From assembly GCA_009783205.1 (NCBI GenBank), contig WRHO01000019.1, positions 1 to 37,544 on the forward strand: a stretch of 37,544 nt of DNA, read 5' to 3'. Position 1 is the stretch's first letter. Each line of letters begins with the position of its first letter. Made by a program: the position numbers and the translations under genes. The notes beneath the pieces were generated by a model. The model had not been told where the DNA came from. It saw nothing but the letters and a program-made list of their open reading frames with translations, and ran no database searches. Positions 1-7,536 of the stretch are shown piece by piece. Source of the DNA: Oscillospiraceae bacterium (GTDB lineage: Bacteria > Bacillota > Clostridia > Oscillospirales > Ruminococcaceae).

Positions 1-26
1 AAGATACTGAAAATTTTCAGTATCTT
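1..26. repeat. Perfect 26-bp palindrome at the left edge
   Basis: Two 13-base arms (AAGATACTGAAAA and its exact complement) meet with no spacer, so the first 26 bases read the same on both strands. They fall inside the open frame of the Cas8c fragment. A perfect palindrome exactly at a sequence end can be an assembly fold-back, so the last few Cas8c codons here may not be genuine. Confidence 0.7.
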
Positions 27-1272
27 TATGTTTTTTACGGTTTAAGACCGCTTTAATGAGGGCGGCGCGTGCGTCACATCGCTCTCGCGTGATCCATCCG
101 TCTTCCTCGTCGTTGCATTTTCCTATTTCACAACGGTACCTTTCTACAGCTCGCTGCAAGATTGTTTCGGGATACAAATGTCCGCTGAAGGCCGCGTTCC
201 ACAAGGCTCCCGCCAAGTGGCCGGGAACGGTTTCAGCCCGATTTTTCGCGGGGTCGGCAATGGCTTCGAGCAAAAAATTGATAGCGTGAGGAATTCCAAA
301 ATTTTTTAAGGAACGATTATTCCTAGATATCTCGATGTCTTTGAAATACAGGCACAGTTTTTCCTGAACTTGATCTATGGTGGATTCGAACCAATCCCTC
401 AAAATAGCGCGCCCTTGAGTTCCGGTTATGGTCAATGCGTAAAATTCGTCGTTTTCTTCAATAGAAGGCATCTTGCCCTTCCATATACTTCGATAAAGCT
501 CTCCTATTTTTTCGGGATCCGGGCCGAATAAACCACCCACTTCGCAGCTAAATTTGCTTTTGCCGCGGTTCCAGTAACAGGCTACAGTATTTGCTGAGAG
601 TTTGACGTTTTGCCGCGGCAGAGTTGTGGATGGATCGTTGGGATTAAGCGGCGCCGGGTCAACCAGGCGGTTGAGCGCGGTGGAACAAGCTTCAGCGGCT
701 TCACGGCAAACAGGCGCGTTTTCATTGGAACTCCAGCCGTAAGATTCGAAGGCTTTTGCGTTGAAACTGACCAACCCGACTCCGCTGGTCGTTCCTCCAG
801 GAATTTTTTTAATTAGAGGGAAAAGGCCGATCTTGCCGCAGTCGTTTCCTGTGACAAGGCATTGCCTGTTATGCTCCGTCGGATTTGTGTCACCCGGTGA
901 ACGAAGACGCTTCCAATAATTTTTGATTTTCTCCCTTTCCGTCATCAAGATGTCGTCGTCCGGCTCATATACGAATGCAAAAAGGTCGGTTGACGTCATT
1001 TTTTCCGGTAATGCTATAGTTTCGTTTCCTTTGGCCACGTTTTCCAGAAACACCAAAAGCTTTTGCGCCGCTTCATCACCGGTCGCCTCGGCGCATTGCC
1101 TCACCCGTTCTTGAAAAAGGTCTCGTCGAATCTTCAACTTCTCCAGAGACCAGGGAGCTTTCGTCTCCGGGGTATTGAGGCCGAAAACATAGTCCGCTTT
1201 GTCGTAGAAAAAGAAGGTCCGGTCGCCGCTGGTACGTCCGCCCTCTCGTGGTACGAGAAATTGTTTTGTCAA
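1..1272 (-). pseudogene. cas8c: Type I-C CRISPR Cascade subunit Cas8c/Csd1, 5'-truncated and running off the left edge
   Basis: The minus strand is open from about 1300 to base 1, giving roughly 420 residues that match Csd1, the large subunit of type I-C Cascade, which recognises the PAM. Family-like stretches, in order, are LVPREGGRTSG and DKADYVFGLN near the start, LVSFNAKAFESYGWSSNENAP in the middle, then DEFYALTITGTQGRAILRDW, and RAALIKAVLNRK near the edge. The only start near the beginning is a TTG at 1272 with no Shine-Dalgarno. From memory of the family, about 50-60 N-terminal residues that should precede this point are absent, and an AT-rich spacer and the pgi promoter follow instead. 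The cas3 and cas5 genes that normally precede cas8c on this strand are also missing. Base composition looks richer in GC than its neighbours. The C-terminal part and any cas7-cas4-cas1-cas2 would lie to the left. Identity is fairly sure; whether it is expressed is doubtful. Confidence 0.8.
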
Positions 1273-1381
1273 TAGCTTGAATTTTAAATTAACAAAGTTT
1301 TAACTAAAAAATCTAAAACAACATTAATCATACCGAATACATAAAAAATTAATAAATACAAAAATATTACACAAAACCCTC

Positions 1382-1410
1382 TTGACTTTTAGCCAATATT
1401 TGTATATAAT
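1382..1410 (+). promoter_or_regulatory. SigA-type promoter for pgi
   Basis: TTGACT (1382-1387), a 17-base spacer and TATAAT (1405-1410) lie just upstream of pgi. They are the only clear signals in the otherwise AT-rich 1273-1442 gap. Confidence 0.75.
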
Positions 1411-1442
1411 GATTAAAAAGGGAAAAGCAACGGAGGTAAAAT

Positions 1443-2780
1443 ATGGCTGTAAAAATCAATTCCTCTTTATTAAAGGGGTTTATAAAAGACCATGAGCTTG
1501 AGCAAATCGCGCCGGCTTGTGAGCTTGCACATAACGCGCTTCACTCCGGAAAAGGAGCGGGGAGCGATTTTTTAGGTTGGCTTGAATTGCCCGAAAACTA
1601 CGATAAAGACGAATTTAAAAGAATAAAATCCGCCGCAGAAAAGATACGCGGAAATTCCGAGGTCGTTATTGTACTCGGCATAGGCGGCTCGTACTTAGGC
1701 GCGCGCGCGGTTATTGAGGCATTAAAAGGCACCTTATACAATTCGGTATCAAAGCCGGAAATATATTTCGCGGGGAATAGTCTTTCGCCCGCTTACATGA
1801 ATCAAGTTTTGTCGGTTTTGGAAAATAAAGATTTTTCGGTTATAGTTGTTTCAAAATCGGGAACCACAACCGAAACCGCTTTAGCGTTCAGAGTTTTTAA
1901 ACAAATTATCGAAAAGCGATATGGCGAGGCGGGTGCAAGAGAGCGCGTATTTGCCGTAACAGATAAGGCGAGGGGAACGCTTAAGGAATTAGCCGACAAA
2001 AAAGGCTACGAAACATTTGTGATTCCCGACGATGTTGGCGGGCGTTATTCCGTCTTAACTGCGGTGGGCTTACTCCCCATTGCGGTGGCGGGGTGTGATA
2101 TTGACGCATTAATGGCGGGGGCAAGGGCAGCTATGACCGACGCAAATCAGCCCGATTTAAACAAAAACGAGTGTTATAAATATGTGGCGTTGCGTAATTT
2201 ATTATTACGTAAAGGCTTTTCCGTTGAGCTTCTTGTAGCATATGAGAACTCGTTTATGATGATGAATGAGTGGTTTAAACAATTGTTCGGAGAAAGCGAA
2301 GGAAAGGACGGCAAGGGGCTGTTCCCCGCGTCGGCAACCTTCTCCACGGACTTACACTCGTTAGGACAGTATATACAAGACGGCTCGAACATTATATTTG
2401 AGACGGTGGTTTGGTACAAAGACACCGATTCGGATTTCTTCCTTGATGACGACCCCGACAATATCGACGGACTCAACTTCCTTTCGGGACAGAATATGTC
2501 AAAGGTCTGCGAAAAAGCGTTTCAAGGGACTTTATTAGCGCACACGGAGGGAAAAACGCCGAACATTATCCTTGAACAGCCTAAGTTAGACGAGTATGAG
2601 TTGGGATATTTAATCTACTTTTTCGAAAAAGCCTGTGCAATTTCGGGATATATACTCGGGGTGAATCCTTTTGACCAACCCGGGGTCGAGTCATATAAAA
2701 AGAATATGTTCGCGCTCTTAGGCAAATCCGGCTATGAAAAAGAAAAAAAAGAATTGTTAGCGAAGCTAAACAAGAGCTAA
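1443..2780 (+). CDS. pgi: Glucose-6-phosphate isomerase
   Basis: This 445-residue cytoplasmic enzyme interconverts glucose-6-phosphate and fructose-6-phosphate in glycolysis and gluconeogenesis. Family signatures are clear: VLGIGGSYLGARAV near residue 78 and SKSGTTTETA near 138 (sugar-phosphate binding), GGRYSVLTAVGLLPIA near 200, GLFPASATFSTDLHSLGQY near 290, and the C-terminal GVNPFDQPGVESYKK with its catalytic lysine. Length matches the Gram-positive form. The ATG at 1443 is preceded by GGAGG at good spacing and by a consensus promoter. The stop codon lies in a sequence (2765-2777) that resembles the start of the repeat found after ppdK. Confidence 0.97.
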   Translation: MAVKINSSLLKGFIKDHELEQIAPACELAHNALHSGKGAGSDFLGWLELPENYDKDEFKRIKSAAEKIRGNSEVVIVLGIGGSYLGARAVIEALKGTLYNSVSKPEIYFAGNSLSPAYMNQVLSVLENKDFSVIVVSKSGTTTETALAFRVFKQIIEKRYGEAGARERVFAVTDKARGTLKELADKKGYETFVIPDDVGGRYSVLTAVGLLPIAVAGCDIDALMAGARAAMTDANQPDLNKNECYKYVALRNLLLRKGFSVELLVAYENSFMMMNEWFKQLFGESEGKDGKGLFPASATFSTDLHSLGQYIQDGSNIIFETVVWYKDTDSDFFLDDDPDNIDGLNFLSGQNMSKVCEKAFQGTLLAHTEGKTPNIILEQPKLDEYELGYLIYFFEKACAISGYILGVNPFDQPGVESYKKNMFALLGKSGYEKEKKELLAKLNKS

Positions 2781-2830
2781 AAAGAGGGAAAGCTAAACAA
2801 CTAAATATAATTTATAAGGAGGGCGGTAAA

Positions 2831-3241
2831 ATGGTTAAACTAATTCCGGGGAGAAAAGGTTCGGGTAAAACAAAGCTTTTGATTGAGGCGATACGCGGCG
2901 CGAAAGATGAGAGCAAGGGGAACGTCGTAGCAATACAGCTCGGAAATTCGCTTAATTCGCATATTAAACACGATGTCCGTTTAATTAATATTGAGGATTA
3001 TGAAATCGCCGGCTGTCATTCTATGCGCGGGTTTATAACGGGGATTATGGCGTCCGATTATGATTGTACACATATTTTTGTTGACGGTATACTTCGAATC
3101 GTAAGAAACGACAGAGATGATATGGATAAGGTGGGCGGTATGCTCGATAAAATCCATAAAATTTCCGGAAATACGGTTGTAACCCTAACCTTTTCCACCG
3201 ATATAGGCGAATTGACGGAGAGTATAAAAAGGTATATATAA
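2831..3241 (+). CDS. Small P-loop nucleotide-binding protein of unknown function
   Basis: The protein has 136 residues. A Walker A motif GRKGSGKT sits at residues 7-14, and a hydrophobic run ending in an acidic residue (THIFVDGI, near residue 78) could be Walker B. No further domain is recognised. The length suggests a bare P-loop core of the kind found in many Clostridia near rpmF, sometimes annotated loosely as PilT-like; I would not assign that function. AGGAGGG at 2817-2823 is a strong ribosome site for the ATG. It lies 50 bases after pgi with no terminator between, so co-transcription with pgi is likely. Confidence 0.75.
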   Translation: MVKLIPGRKGSGKTKLLIEAIRGAKDESKGNVVAIQLGNSLNSHIKHDVRLINIEDYEIAGCHSMRGFITGIMASDYDCTHIFVDGILRIVRNDRDDMDKVGGMLDKIHKISGNTVVTLTFSTDIGELTESIKRYI

Positions 3242-3270
3242 ATAAAGCATAAAAAAAGTGTAAAAAACTA

Positions 3271-3325
3271 TTGACATAAGTCATAATCTGTGCTACAATA
3301 GCTTTTGCGTTCGTTTATAACGAAC
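3271..3325 (+). promoter_or_regulatory. rpmF promoter with adjacent inverted repeat
   Basis: TTGACA (3271-3276), 17 bases and TACAAT (3294-3299) form a near-consensus promoter. Just downstream GTTCGT-TTATA-ACGAAC (3309-3325) is a perfect 6-bp inverted repeat in the untranslated leader. It could be an operator or a leader hairpin. No regulator is implied by neighbours. Confidence 0.7.
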
Positions 3326-3365
3326 AGCTTTATTTGATTATTTGAAAACAAAGGGGGTGCAAATC

Positions 3366-3551
3366 ATGGCGGTTCCAAAGAGGAAACATTCAAAGGCGAG
3401 ACGGGACAAGAGACGTTCGGTAGTGAGCAGATTATCTGCACCCGCTTTCTCTGTATGCGATAACTGTAACGCTTTAAAAGTCCCGCACAGAGTATGCGGT
3501 GCTTGCGGCTATTATAAAGGCAGAGAAGTAATCGCGATAAAAGAGTCTTAG
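3366..3551 (+). CDS. rpmF: 50S ribosomal protein L32
   Basis: The 61-residue large-subunit protein starts MAVPKRKHSKARRDKRR and carries the zinc-ribbon cysteine pairs CDNC and CGAC (zinc form). The start at 3366 is chosen because the L32 family begins MAVPKRK and the AAGGGGGTG ribosome site lies just upstream. An ATG 24 bases earlier is ignored. In many Firmicutes rpmF follows yceD; here it has its own promoter and follows a P-loop gene. A strong terminator ends the unit. Confidence 0.97.
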   Translation: MAVPKRKHSKARRDKRRSVVSRLSAPAFSVCDNCNALKVPHRVCGACGYYKGREVIAIKES

Positions 3552-3635
3552 GGAAAAGTAGAATAATAAGTTGATTATTCAGCCATTTCTTAAGAAAGTG
3601 AACATCTAAAATCCTCTAAAATGTTGTTGGTATGT

Positions 3636-3671
3636 ATAGAAACGCCGCTTTTTATTAAGCGGCGTTTCTAT
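3636..3671 (+). terminator. Strong hairpin terminator after rpmF
   Basis: A perfect 15-bp stem (arms 3636-3650 and 3657-3671) with a TTTATT loop carries A-rich and T-rich flanks. It lies 85 bases after the rpmF stop and separates it from the hprK promoter. In the remainder of the 3552-3861 gap I see only that promoter. Confidence 0.8.
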
Positions 3672-3789
3672 TTGTCCTCTGATTCCTTTCCGATGCACAA
3701 AACCTCTACGAACAAAAATCTATCCAGCTTCGGGGCGGCAGAGCCACCCCTGCCAGCTTTTATTCTAACAAATATTTGTAAAATAAGTA

Positions 3790-3818
3790 TTGTAAAAATA
3801 ATCCATGTATAGTATACT
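3790..3818 (+). promoter_or_regulatory. SigA-type promoter for hprK
   Basis: TTGTAA (3790-3795), a 17-base spacer and TATACT (3813-3818) lie 44 bases upstream of the hprK start. Confidence 0.6.
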
Positions 3819-3861
3819 ATTATCATGCTTAGAAAACGTATAAAAGAGAGGATTTTTCAAT

Positions 3862-4833
3862 ATGTCAGAATCGAAGCCGTCGGAGTTTGATATGACGCTC
3901 GCTAAAATTATAAAAGAATTTGAGCTTGAGGTGTTTTATACTCCCGCCCCCACCGATGAAATTCTTGTCAGAAATAACGATATTAACCGCCCGGGTCTAC
4001 AATTTGCGGGGTATTATGAATATTTCGACAATAGCCGCATACAGATAGTTGGGAAAGCAGAAATTGCGTTTCTTTCACATTGCGATGAACAAGATAAGTT
4101 CGATATTTTCGATAAGCTTCTGTCGACAAAGCCGCCCGTTATCATATTGGCGAGAGAGATTGAACCGGCACCCGAGCTAATGGTTATGGCAAAAAAGCAC
4201 GGCGTCGCAATTTTAGGAACCGTCGAAAGCACATCTGTGCTTATTTCGAAAATTATCGCTTATTTAAACCTTTATCTCGCCCCTCGTATAACCCGACACG
4301 GTACGCTTATTGAGGTATACGGCGAAGGAATACTCATTCTCGGAGAAAGCGGCGTAGGTAAGAGCGAAACCACAATCGAGCTTGTGAAACGCGGTCACAG
4401 GCTGGTAGCGGACGACGCCGTTGAAATCCGCAAAACGTCCAATATAACCTTAGTCGGAAGCTCCCCCGATAACATCAGACATTTTATGGAGCTGCGCGGA
4501 ATAGGCATTATCAACGCGAGACAGCTTTTTGGTATAGGCGCGGTTAAACCCTCCGAAAAAATAAACATGGTTGTTGAGCTTGAACAGTGGGACGCCGCAA
4601 AGAATTATGACAGAATGGGTCTCGACAATAACTTTTTGTCTATTCTTAACGTGAAGGTTCCCCGCCTTATTATTCCGGTAAAGCCGGGACGTAACTTAGC
4701 GGTAATCCTCGAGGTAGCCGCAATGAATAACAGGCAAAAACGAATGGGCTATAACGCGGCACAGGACTTAATGGAGCAATTAGGACTAAGCACGGAAAGC
4801 AATACCGTGGTGGAAGAATGGAAGGACGGCTGA
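3862..4833 (+). CDS. hprK: HPr kinase/phosphorylase
   Basis: This bifunctional enzyme phosphorylates and dephosphorylates Ser46 of HPr, linking glycolytic state to CcpA-dependent catabolite control. It has 323 residues, slightly longer than the common 305-315. The N-terminal domain includes HGTLIEVYGEGILILG leading into the Walker A GESGVGKSET (residues about 158-167), then the HRLVADDAVEI catalytic region and the family signature MELRGIGIINARQLFG with NIVEL-like residues following. The ATG follows an AGAGAGGA ribosome site. It starts the hprK-murB-rapZ group typical of Firmicutes; its normal downstream partners lgt and ppaX are absent here. Confidence 0.97.
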   Translation: MSESKPSEFDMTLAKIIKEFELEVFYTPAPTDEILVRNNDINRPGLQFAGYYEYFDNSRIQIVGKAEIAFLSHCDEQDKFDIFDKLLSTKPPVIILAREIEPAPELMVMAKKHGVAILGTVESTSVLISKIIAYLNLYLAPRITRHGTLIEVYGEGILILGESGVGKSETTIELVKRGHRLVADDAVEIRKTSNITLVGSSPDNIRHFMELRGIGIINARQLFGIGAVKPSEKINMVVELEQWDAAKNYDRMGLDNNFLSILNVKVPRLIIPVKPGRNLAVILEVAAMNNRQKRMGYNAAQDLMEQLGLSTESNTVVEEWKDG

Positions 4834-4834
4834 T

Positions 4835-4848
4835 GACAGTTGACAGTT
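4835..4848 (+). repeat. Tandem heptamer GACAGTT x2
   Basis: Two copies of GACAGTT sit directly after the hprK stop. The complementary heptamer AACTGTC recurs in at least three tandem copies at 32566-32599 inside the prophage. Confidence 0.7.
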
Positions 4849-4864
4849 AAGGAGTAGTATATTA

Positions 4865-5773
4865 GTGAATATAAGAGAGATTTGTTATAGATATGGGAGG
4901 GAGCTTCTTGAAGACATTACAATCGCCCCCTACACTTCGTTTAAAATCGGCGGCAATTGTAACATCGTTAAAATCAACAATATCGCGTTACTTCGGGAAT
5001 TATTAATGTTCTGCAAAAAAAATGCCGTTCAATATCGTATATTAGGAAAAGGGAGTAATGTTTTAATAAGCTCGGGCGGCTTAAAAGGGTTGATTTTACT
5101 TTTAAGCGATGACTTCGCCGAAACAAATATAAACGGCGATACCATAGAATGTATGGCGGGAGCGAGGCTTTCGAGCGTGTGCAAAGCGGCTTATGAAAAA
5201 TCGCTGACCGGGCTCGAGTTTGCATACGGTATACCGGGCTCGGTTGGCGGCGCGATATACATGAACGCGGGCGCATACGGCGGAGAAATGAGCAATATAG
5301 TTACGTCGTGTGAATATATAGACGTCGGTTGTTTTGAAAAAGACGAATTACCCATAAAACAAATAGCCGTCGAGGATATGAGCCTTTCATACAGACACAG
5401 CATTTTTACCGATAACGATTGGGTTATAACAAAAGCGATTATTCGCCTCAAAAAAGGCGATAAAACCGCAATAAAAACACAAATGACCGAAATATCCGAT
5501 AAACGGCGAGAGAAACAGCCGTTGGAGCTTCCGAGCGCGGGCAGTACGTTTAAACGCCCCCCGGGACACTTTGCCGCAAAGCTAATCGACGATTGCGGAC
5601 TTCGCGGGAAAACCGTAGGTGGGGCAATGGTGAGTGAGAAACACGCGGGATTTGTCGTAAACAAAGGCGGCGCGACGTTCGATGACGTCACCCGCCTTAT
5701 TAAGCTTATTCAAGACGATGTATTCGACAAAACGGGGATTATGCTTGAACGAGAGGTTGAGGTATGGGAGTAG
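4865..5773 (+). CDS. murB: UDP-N-acetylenolpyruvoylglucosamine reductase
   Basis: This FAD enzyme reduces UDP-GlcNAc-enolpyruvate to UDP-MurNAc with NADPH in peptidoglycan precursor synthesis. It has 302 residues. FAD-binding stretches are SFKIGGN near residue 24 and GKGSNVLISSGGLKG near 63; GIPGSVGGAIYMNAGAYGGEM (positions about 121-141) is the MurB signature, and SAGSTFKRP with the catalytic serine is near residue 225. The start is GTG at 4865, supported by AAGGAG at 4848-4853; no ATG fits. It lies 31 bases after hprK in the same unit. A mazEF pair with its own promoter follows. Confidence 0.96.
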   Translation: MNIREICYRYGRELLEDITIAPYTSFKIGGNCNIVKINNIALLRELLMFCKKNAVQYRILGKGSNVLISSGGLKGLILLLSDDFAETNINGDTIECMAGARLSSVCKAAYEKSLTGLEFAYGIPGSVGGAIYMNAGAYGGEMSNIVTSCEYIDVGCFEKDELPIKQIAVEDMSLSYRHSIFTDNDWVITKAIIRLKKGDKTAIKTQMTEISDKRREKQPLELPSAGSTFKRPPGHFAAKLIDDCGLRGKTVGGAMVSEKHAGFVVNKGGATFDDVTRLIKLIQDDVFDKTGIMLEREVEVWE

Positions 5774-5845
5774 TGGTAGGGGGTAGACCCGTATATGGAG
5801 TAGGTGATATTATACTTTAATAATAATGATAAAGTCAATTAAAAT

Positions 5846-5874
5846 TTGACAATAATAAAATTATATGATATAAT
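5846..5874 (+). promoter_or_regulatory. Consensus promoter for the mazEF-like pair
   Basis: A perfect TTGACA (5846-5851), 17 bases and a perfect TATAAT (5869-5874) preceded by TGA as an extended -10. This is one of the best promoters in the window and gives the toxin pair transcription independent of murB. Confidence 0.85.
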
Positions 5875-5907
5875 AAACATATACAATAAACAAAGGAGTG
5901 ATGATAT

Positions 5908-6171
5908 ATGAGCGCGAAAACCATGAGGGTAAACAAATGGGGCAATTCACTCGGAATCAGATTTCCGAGTGAATTTGTTGATTTTGTTGGATTAAAAGAA
6001 AAATCGCTTGTAGAAATAAAAACAGACGGAGAAAAATTGGTTATAACTAAAATTGCCGATGAAAGTTCACGAAAAACTATTCAAGAGTATTTTAAAGATT
6101 ATCCGACCAATCAATTTTTTCAACAAGAGGAAATTGATTGGGGGAAGCCCGCAGGTGACGAAATATGGTAA
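5908..6171 (+). CDS. mazE: MazE/AbrB-type antitoxin
   Basis: The protein has 87 residues with an N-terminal swapped-hairpin (AbrB/MazE) DNA-binding domain: VNKWGNSLGIRFPSEFV at residues 7-23, then EIKTDGEKLVI. The acidic and flexible C-terminal third, ending DWGKPAGDEIW, would wrap the toxin. AAAGGAG at 5891-5897 supports the start. The gene overlaps the toxin gene by 7 bases. Codons 13-22 contain a perfect 12-bp inverted repeat. MazE antitoxins usually repress their own promoter; no palindrome is obvious in the promoter itself. Confidence 0.9.
   Translation: MSAKTMRVNKWGNSLGIRFPSEFVDFVGLKEKSLVEIKTDGEKLVITKIADESSRKTIQEYFKDYPTNQFFQQEEIDWGKPAGDEIW
5945..5974 (+). repeat. 12-bp perfect inverted repeat inside mazE
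   Basis: ATTCACTCGGAA (5945-5956) and its complement (5963-5974) are separated by six bases. The hairpin begins about 37 bases after the start codon, within the coding sequence for the DNA-binding domain. Confidence 0.85.
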
Positions 6172-6512
6172 AACAAGGCGATATAATCAAACTCGACTTC
6201 AATCCGACCAAAGGGCATGAGCAAGGAGGATATCGCCCCGCTGTAGTTATTTCTAACGATTTTATAACTAAAATAACCAATATTATCTGTGTTTGTCCGA
6301 TAAGTAATACATCAAGGGATTTTCCGATGCACGTTTTGCTTGATGACCGAACCGAAACAACGGGGTTTATTTTCTGTGACCACTTAAAAACTGTTGATTT
6401 ACACGCAAGAAAGTTTTCTTTTATCGAAAAACTTCCGGAAGATATTTTAGATGAGGTCTTAAATAAAACGATTAGCAGTCTTGAAAAAACAGAGATACCT
6501 TCTGCGAATTAA
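6165..6512 (+). CDS. mazF: MazF/PemK-type mRNA interferase toxin
   Basis: The protein has 115 residues with the family hallmarks: GDIIKLDFNPTKGHEQGGYRPAVVIS at the N-terminus (catalytic arginine in GYRP) and VCPISNTSRDFPMHV, which carries the conserved threonine/serine region. MazF toxins are sequence-specific endoribonucleases held inactive by MazE. The ATG lies inside the last codons of mazE, so translation is coupled. The pair splits murB from rapZ, genes normally next to each other, which points to acquisition by transfer. Confidence 0.92.
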   Translation: MVKQGDIIKLDFNPTKGHEQGGYRPAVVISNDFITKITNIICVCPISNTSRDFPMHVLLDDRTETTGFIFCDHLKTVDLHARKFSFIEKLPEDILDEVLNKTISSLEKTEIPSAN

Positions 6513-6522
6513 TAGGGTATAT

Positions 6523-6542
6523 TAGACCTTCGCGGAGGTCTA
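6523..6542 (+). terminator. Short hairpin between mazF and rapZ
   Basis: A 7-bp stem TAGACCT/AGGTCTA with a TCGCGG loop is followed by TTTAAAAT. The T-run is weak, so it may end mazEF transcripts only partly and allow read-through into rapZ. Confidence 0.45.
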
Positions 6543-6567
6543 TTTAAAATAATAAGGTAGTAAATAA

Positions 6568-7431
6568 ATGGAATTTATAATAATAACGGGAATGTCCGGT
6601 TCGGGGAAATCCACCGCAATCAATGCCTTGGAAGACATTGGTTTTTTTTGTATTGACAATATACCGCCACAGTTGATTCCGAAGTTCTCGGCAATATGCG
6701 CGCAGGTTGAGGACGAGCGGTTAAAAAAGGCGGCGTTTGTTACCGATATAAGAGGCGGGGAAATGTTTCTCGGTCTTAACGGAATTATCGACGAATTAAA
6801 ACGGTCGGGCGTTAATGTTAAAGTGATTTTCCTCAATGCGTCCGATGACGCAATAAAAAGACGGTACAAGGAAACCCGCCGCCTTCACCCGCTCTTTAAC
6901 ACAGAGGACGGCAATATGGATAAGGCGGTCGGCGACGAGCGGGAAATTCTCGCGCCCATTGCCGAAATAGCAGATTATACAATTGATACGGGTATGTTAT
7001 CGACCGCTGAATTGAAACAGGCTGTAGCAAATCTTTTCCTCGATAAAATGAGCGATTCGATGTTGGTCAAATGCACGTCGTTCGGGTTCAAATTCGGTAT
7101 CCCCGGCGACGCAGACTTGGTTTTTGACGTTCGCTTTTTGCCCAACCCTTTTTATATCCCCGAATTAAAAGCAAAAACCGGACTTCAAAGCGAGGTGCGC
7201 GACTTTGTAATGAAAAACGAAACGGCACAAGAGTTAGAAAGACGACTCAAGGAGCTTCTCGAATTTCTCATTCCTCGATATGTCGCCGAAGGAAAGAGTC
7301 AGCTTGTTATAGCCTTCGGCTGTACCGGCGGCAAACACAGAAGCGTAACCTTTGCGGAGCGGTTGCTTGAACAATTAAAAGCCTCGGGTTATAAAGCTAC
7401 GGTTTTTCACAGAGATTTATCCAAAAAATAA
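6568..7431 (+). CDS. rapZ: RNase adapter / nucleotide-binding protein RapZ (YvcJ)
   Basis: The 287-residue P-loop protein of the RapZ/YvcJ family has Walker A GMSGSGKST at residues 8-16, FFCIDNIPP at about 28-36, TRRLHPL near 108, and the C-terminal FGCTGGKHRSV and HRDLSKK. In E. coli RapZ controls glmS through small RNAs; in Bacillus YvcJ hydrolyses GTP and affects competence. The usual partners yvcK and whiA are missing downstream; a secreted CAP protein follows instead. The ribosome site (AAGGT) is modest. Confidence 0.95.
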   Translation: MEFIIITGMSGSGKSTAINALEDIGFFCIDNIPPQLIPKFSAICAQVEDERLKKAAFVTDIRGGEMFLGLNGIIDELKRSGVNVKVIFLNASDDAIKRRYKETRRLHPLFNTEDGNMDKAVGDEREILAPIAEIADYTIDTGMLSTAELKQAVANLFLDKMSDSMLVKCTSFGFKFGIPGDADLVFDVRFLPNPFYIPELKAKTGLQSEVRDFVMKNETAQELERRLKELLEFLIPRYVAEGKSQLVIAFGCTGGKHRSVTFAERLLEQLKASGYKATVFHRDLSKK

Positions 7432-7434
7432 CTC

Positions 7435-7463
7435 TTGACAAACAACAACAATATATGTATAAT
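7435..7463 (+). promoter_or_regulatory. Perfect consensus promoter for the CAP-domain gene
   Basis: TTGACA (7435-7440), 17 bases and TATAAT (7458-7463), starting four bases after the rapZ stop. A (TAAG)x4 microsatellite at 7487-7502 lies in the leader between this promoter and the ribosome site. Confidence 0.85.
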
Positions 7464-7536
7464 AGCAGATGTTAAAGAACTATATATAAGTAAGTAAGTA
7501 AGTAAAGCTGTGTATATGAAAGGAACGGTAAAAAAT

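Noticed and set aside
56-1275. Several short plus-strand open frames
   Set aside because: They lie opposite the Cas8c frame, have no ribosome sites and no protein-like patterns.
1273-1442. CRISPR array next to the Cas8c fragment
   Set aside because: I looked for regularly spaced 30-37-base repeats; the gap is AT-rich and without repeats. An array may lie to the left of the window.
7487-7506. (TAAG)x4 repeat as a phase-variation switch for the CAP gene
   Set aside because: It lies in the untranslated leader, outside the promoter spacer and the coding frame, so changes in copy number would not shift a frame or promoter spacing.
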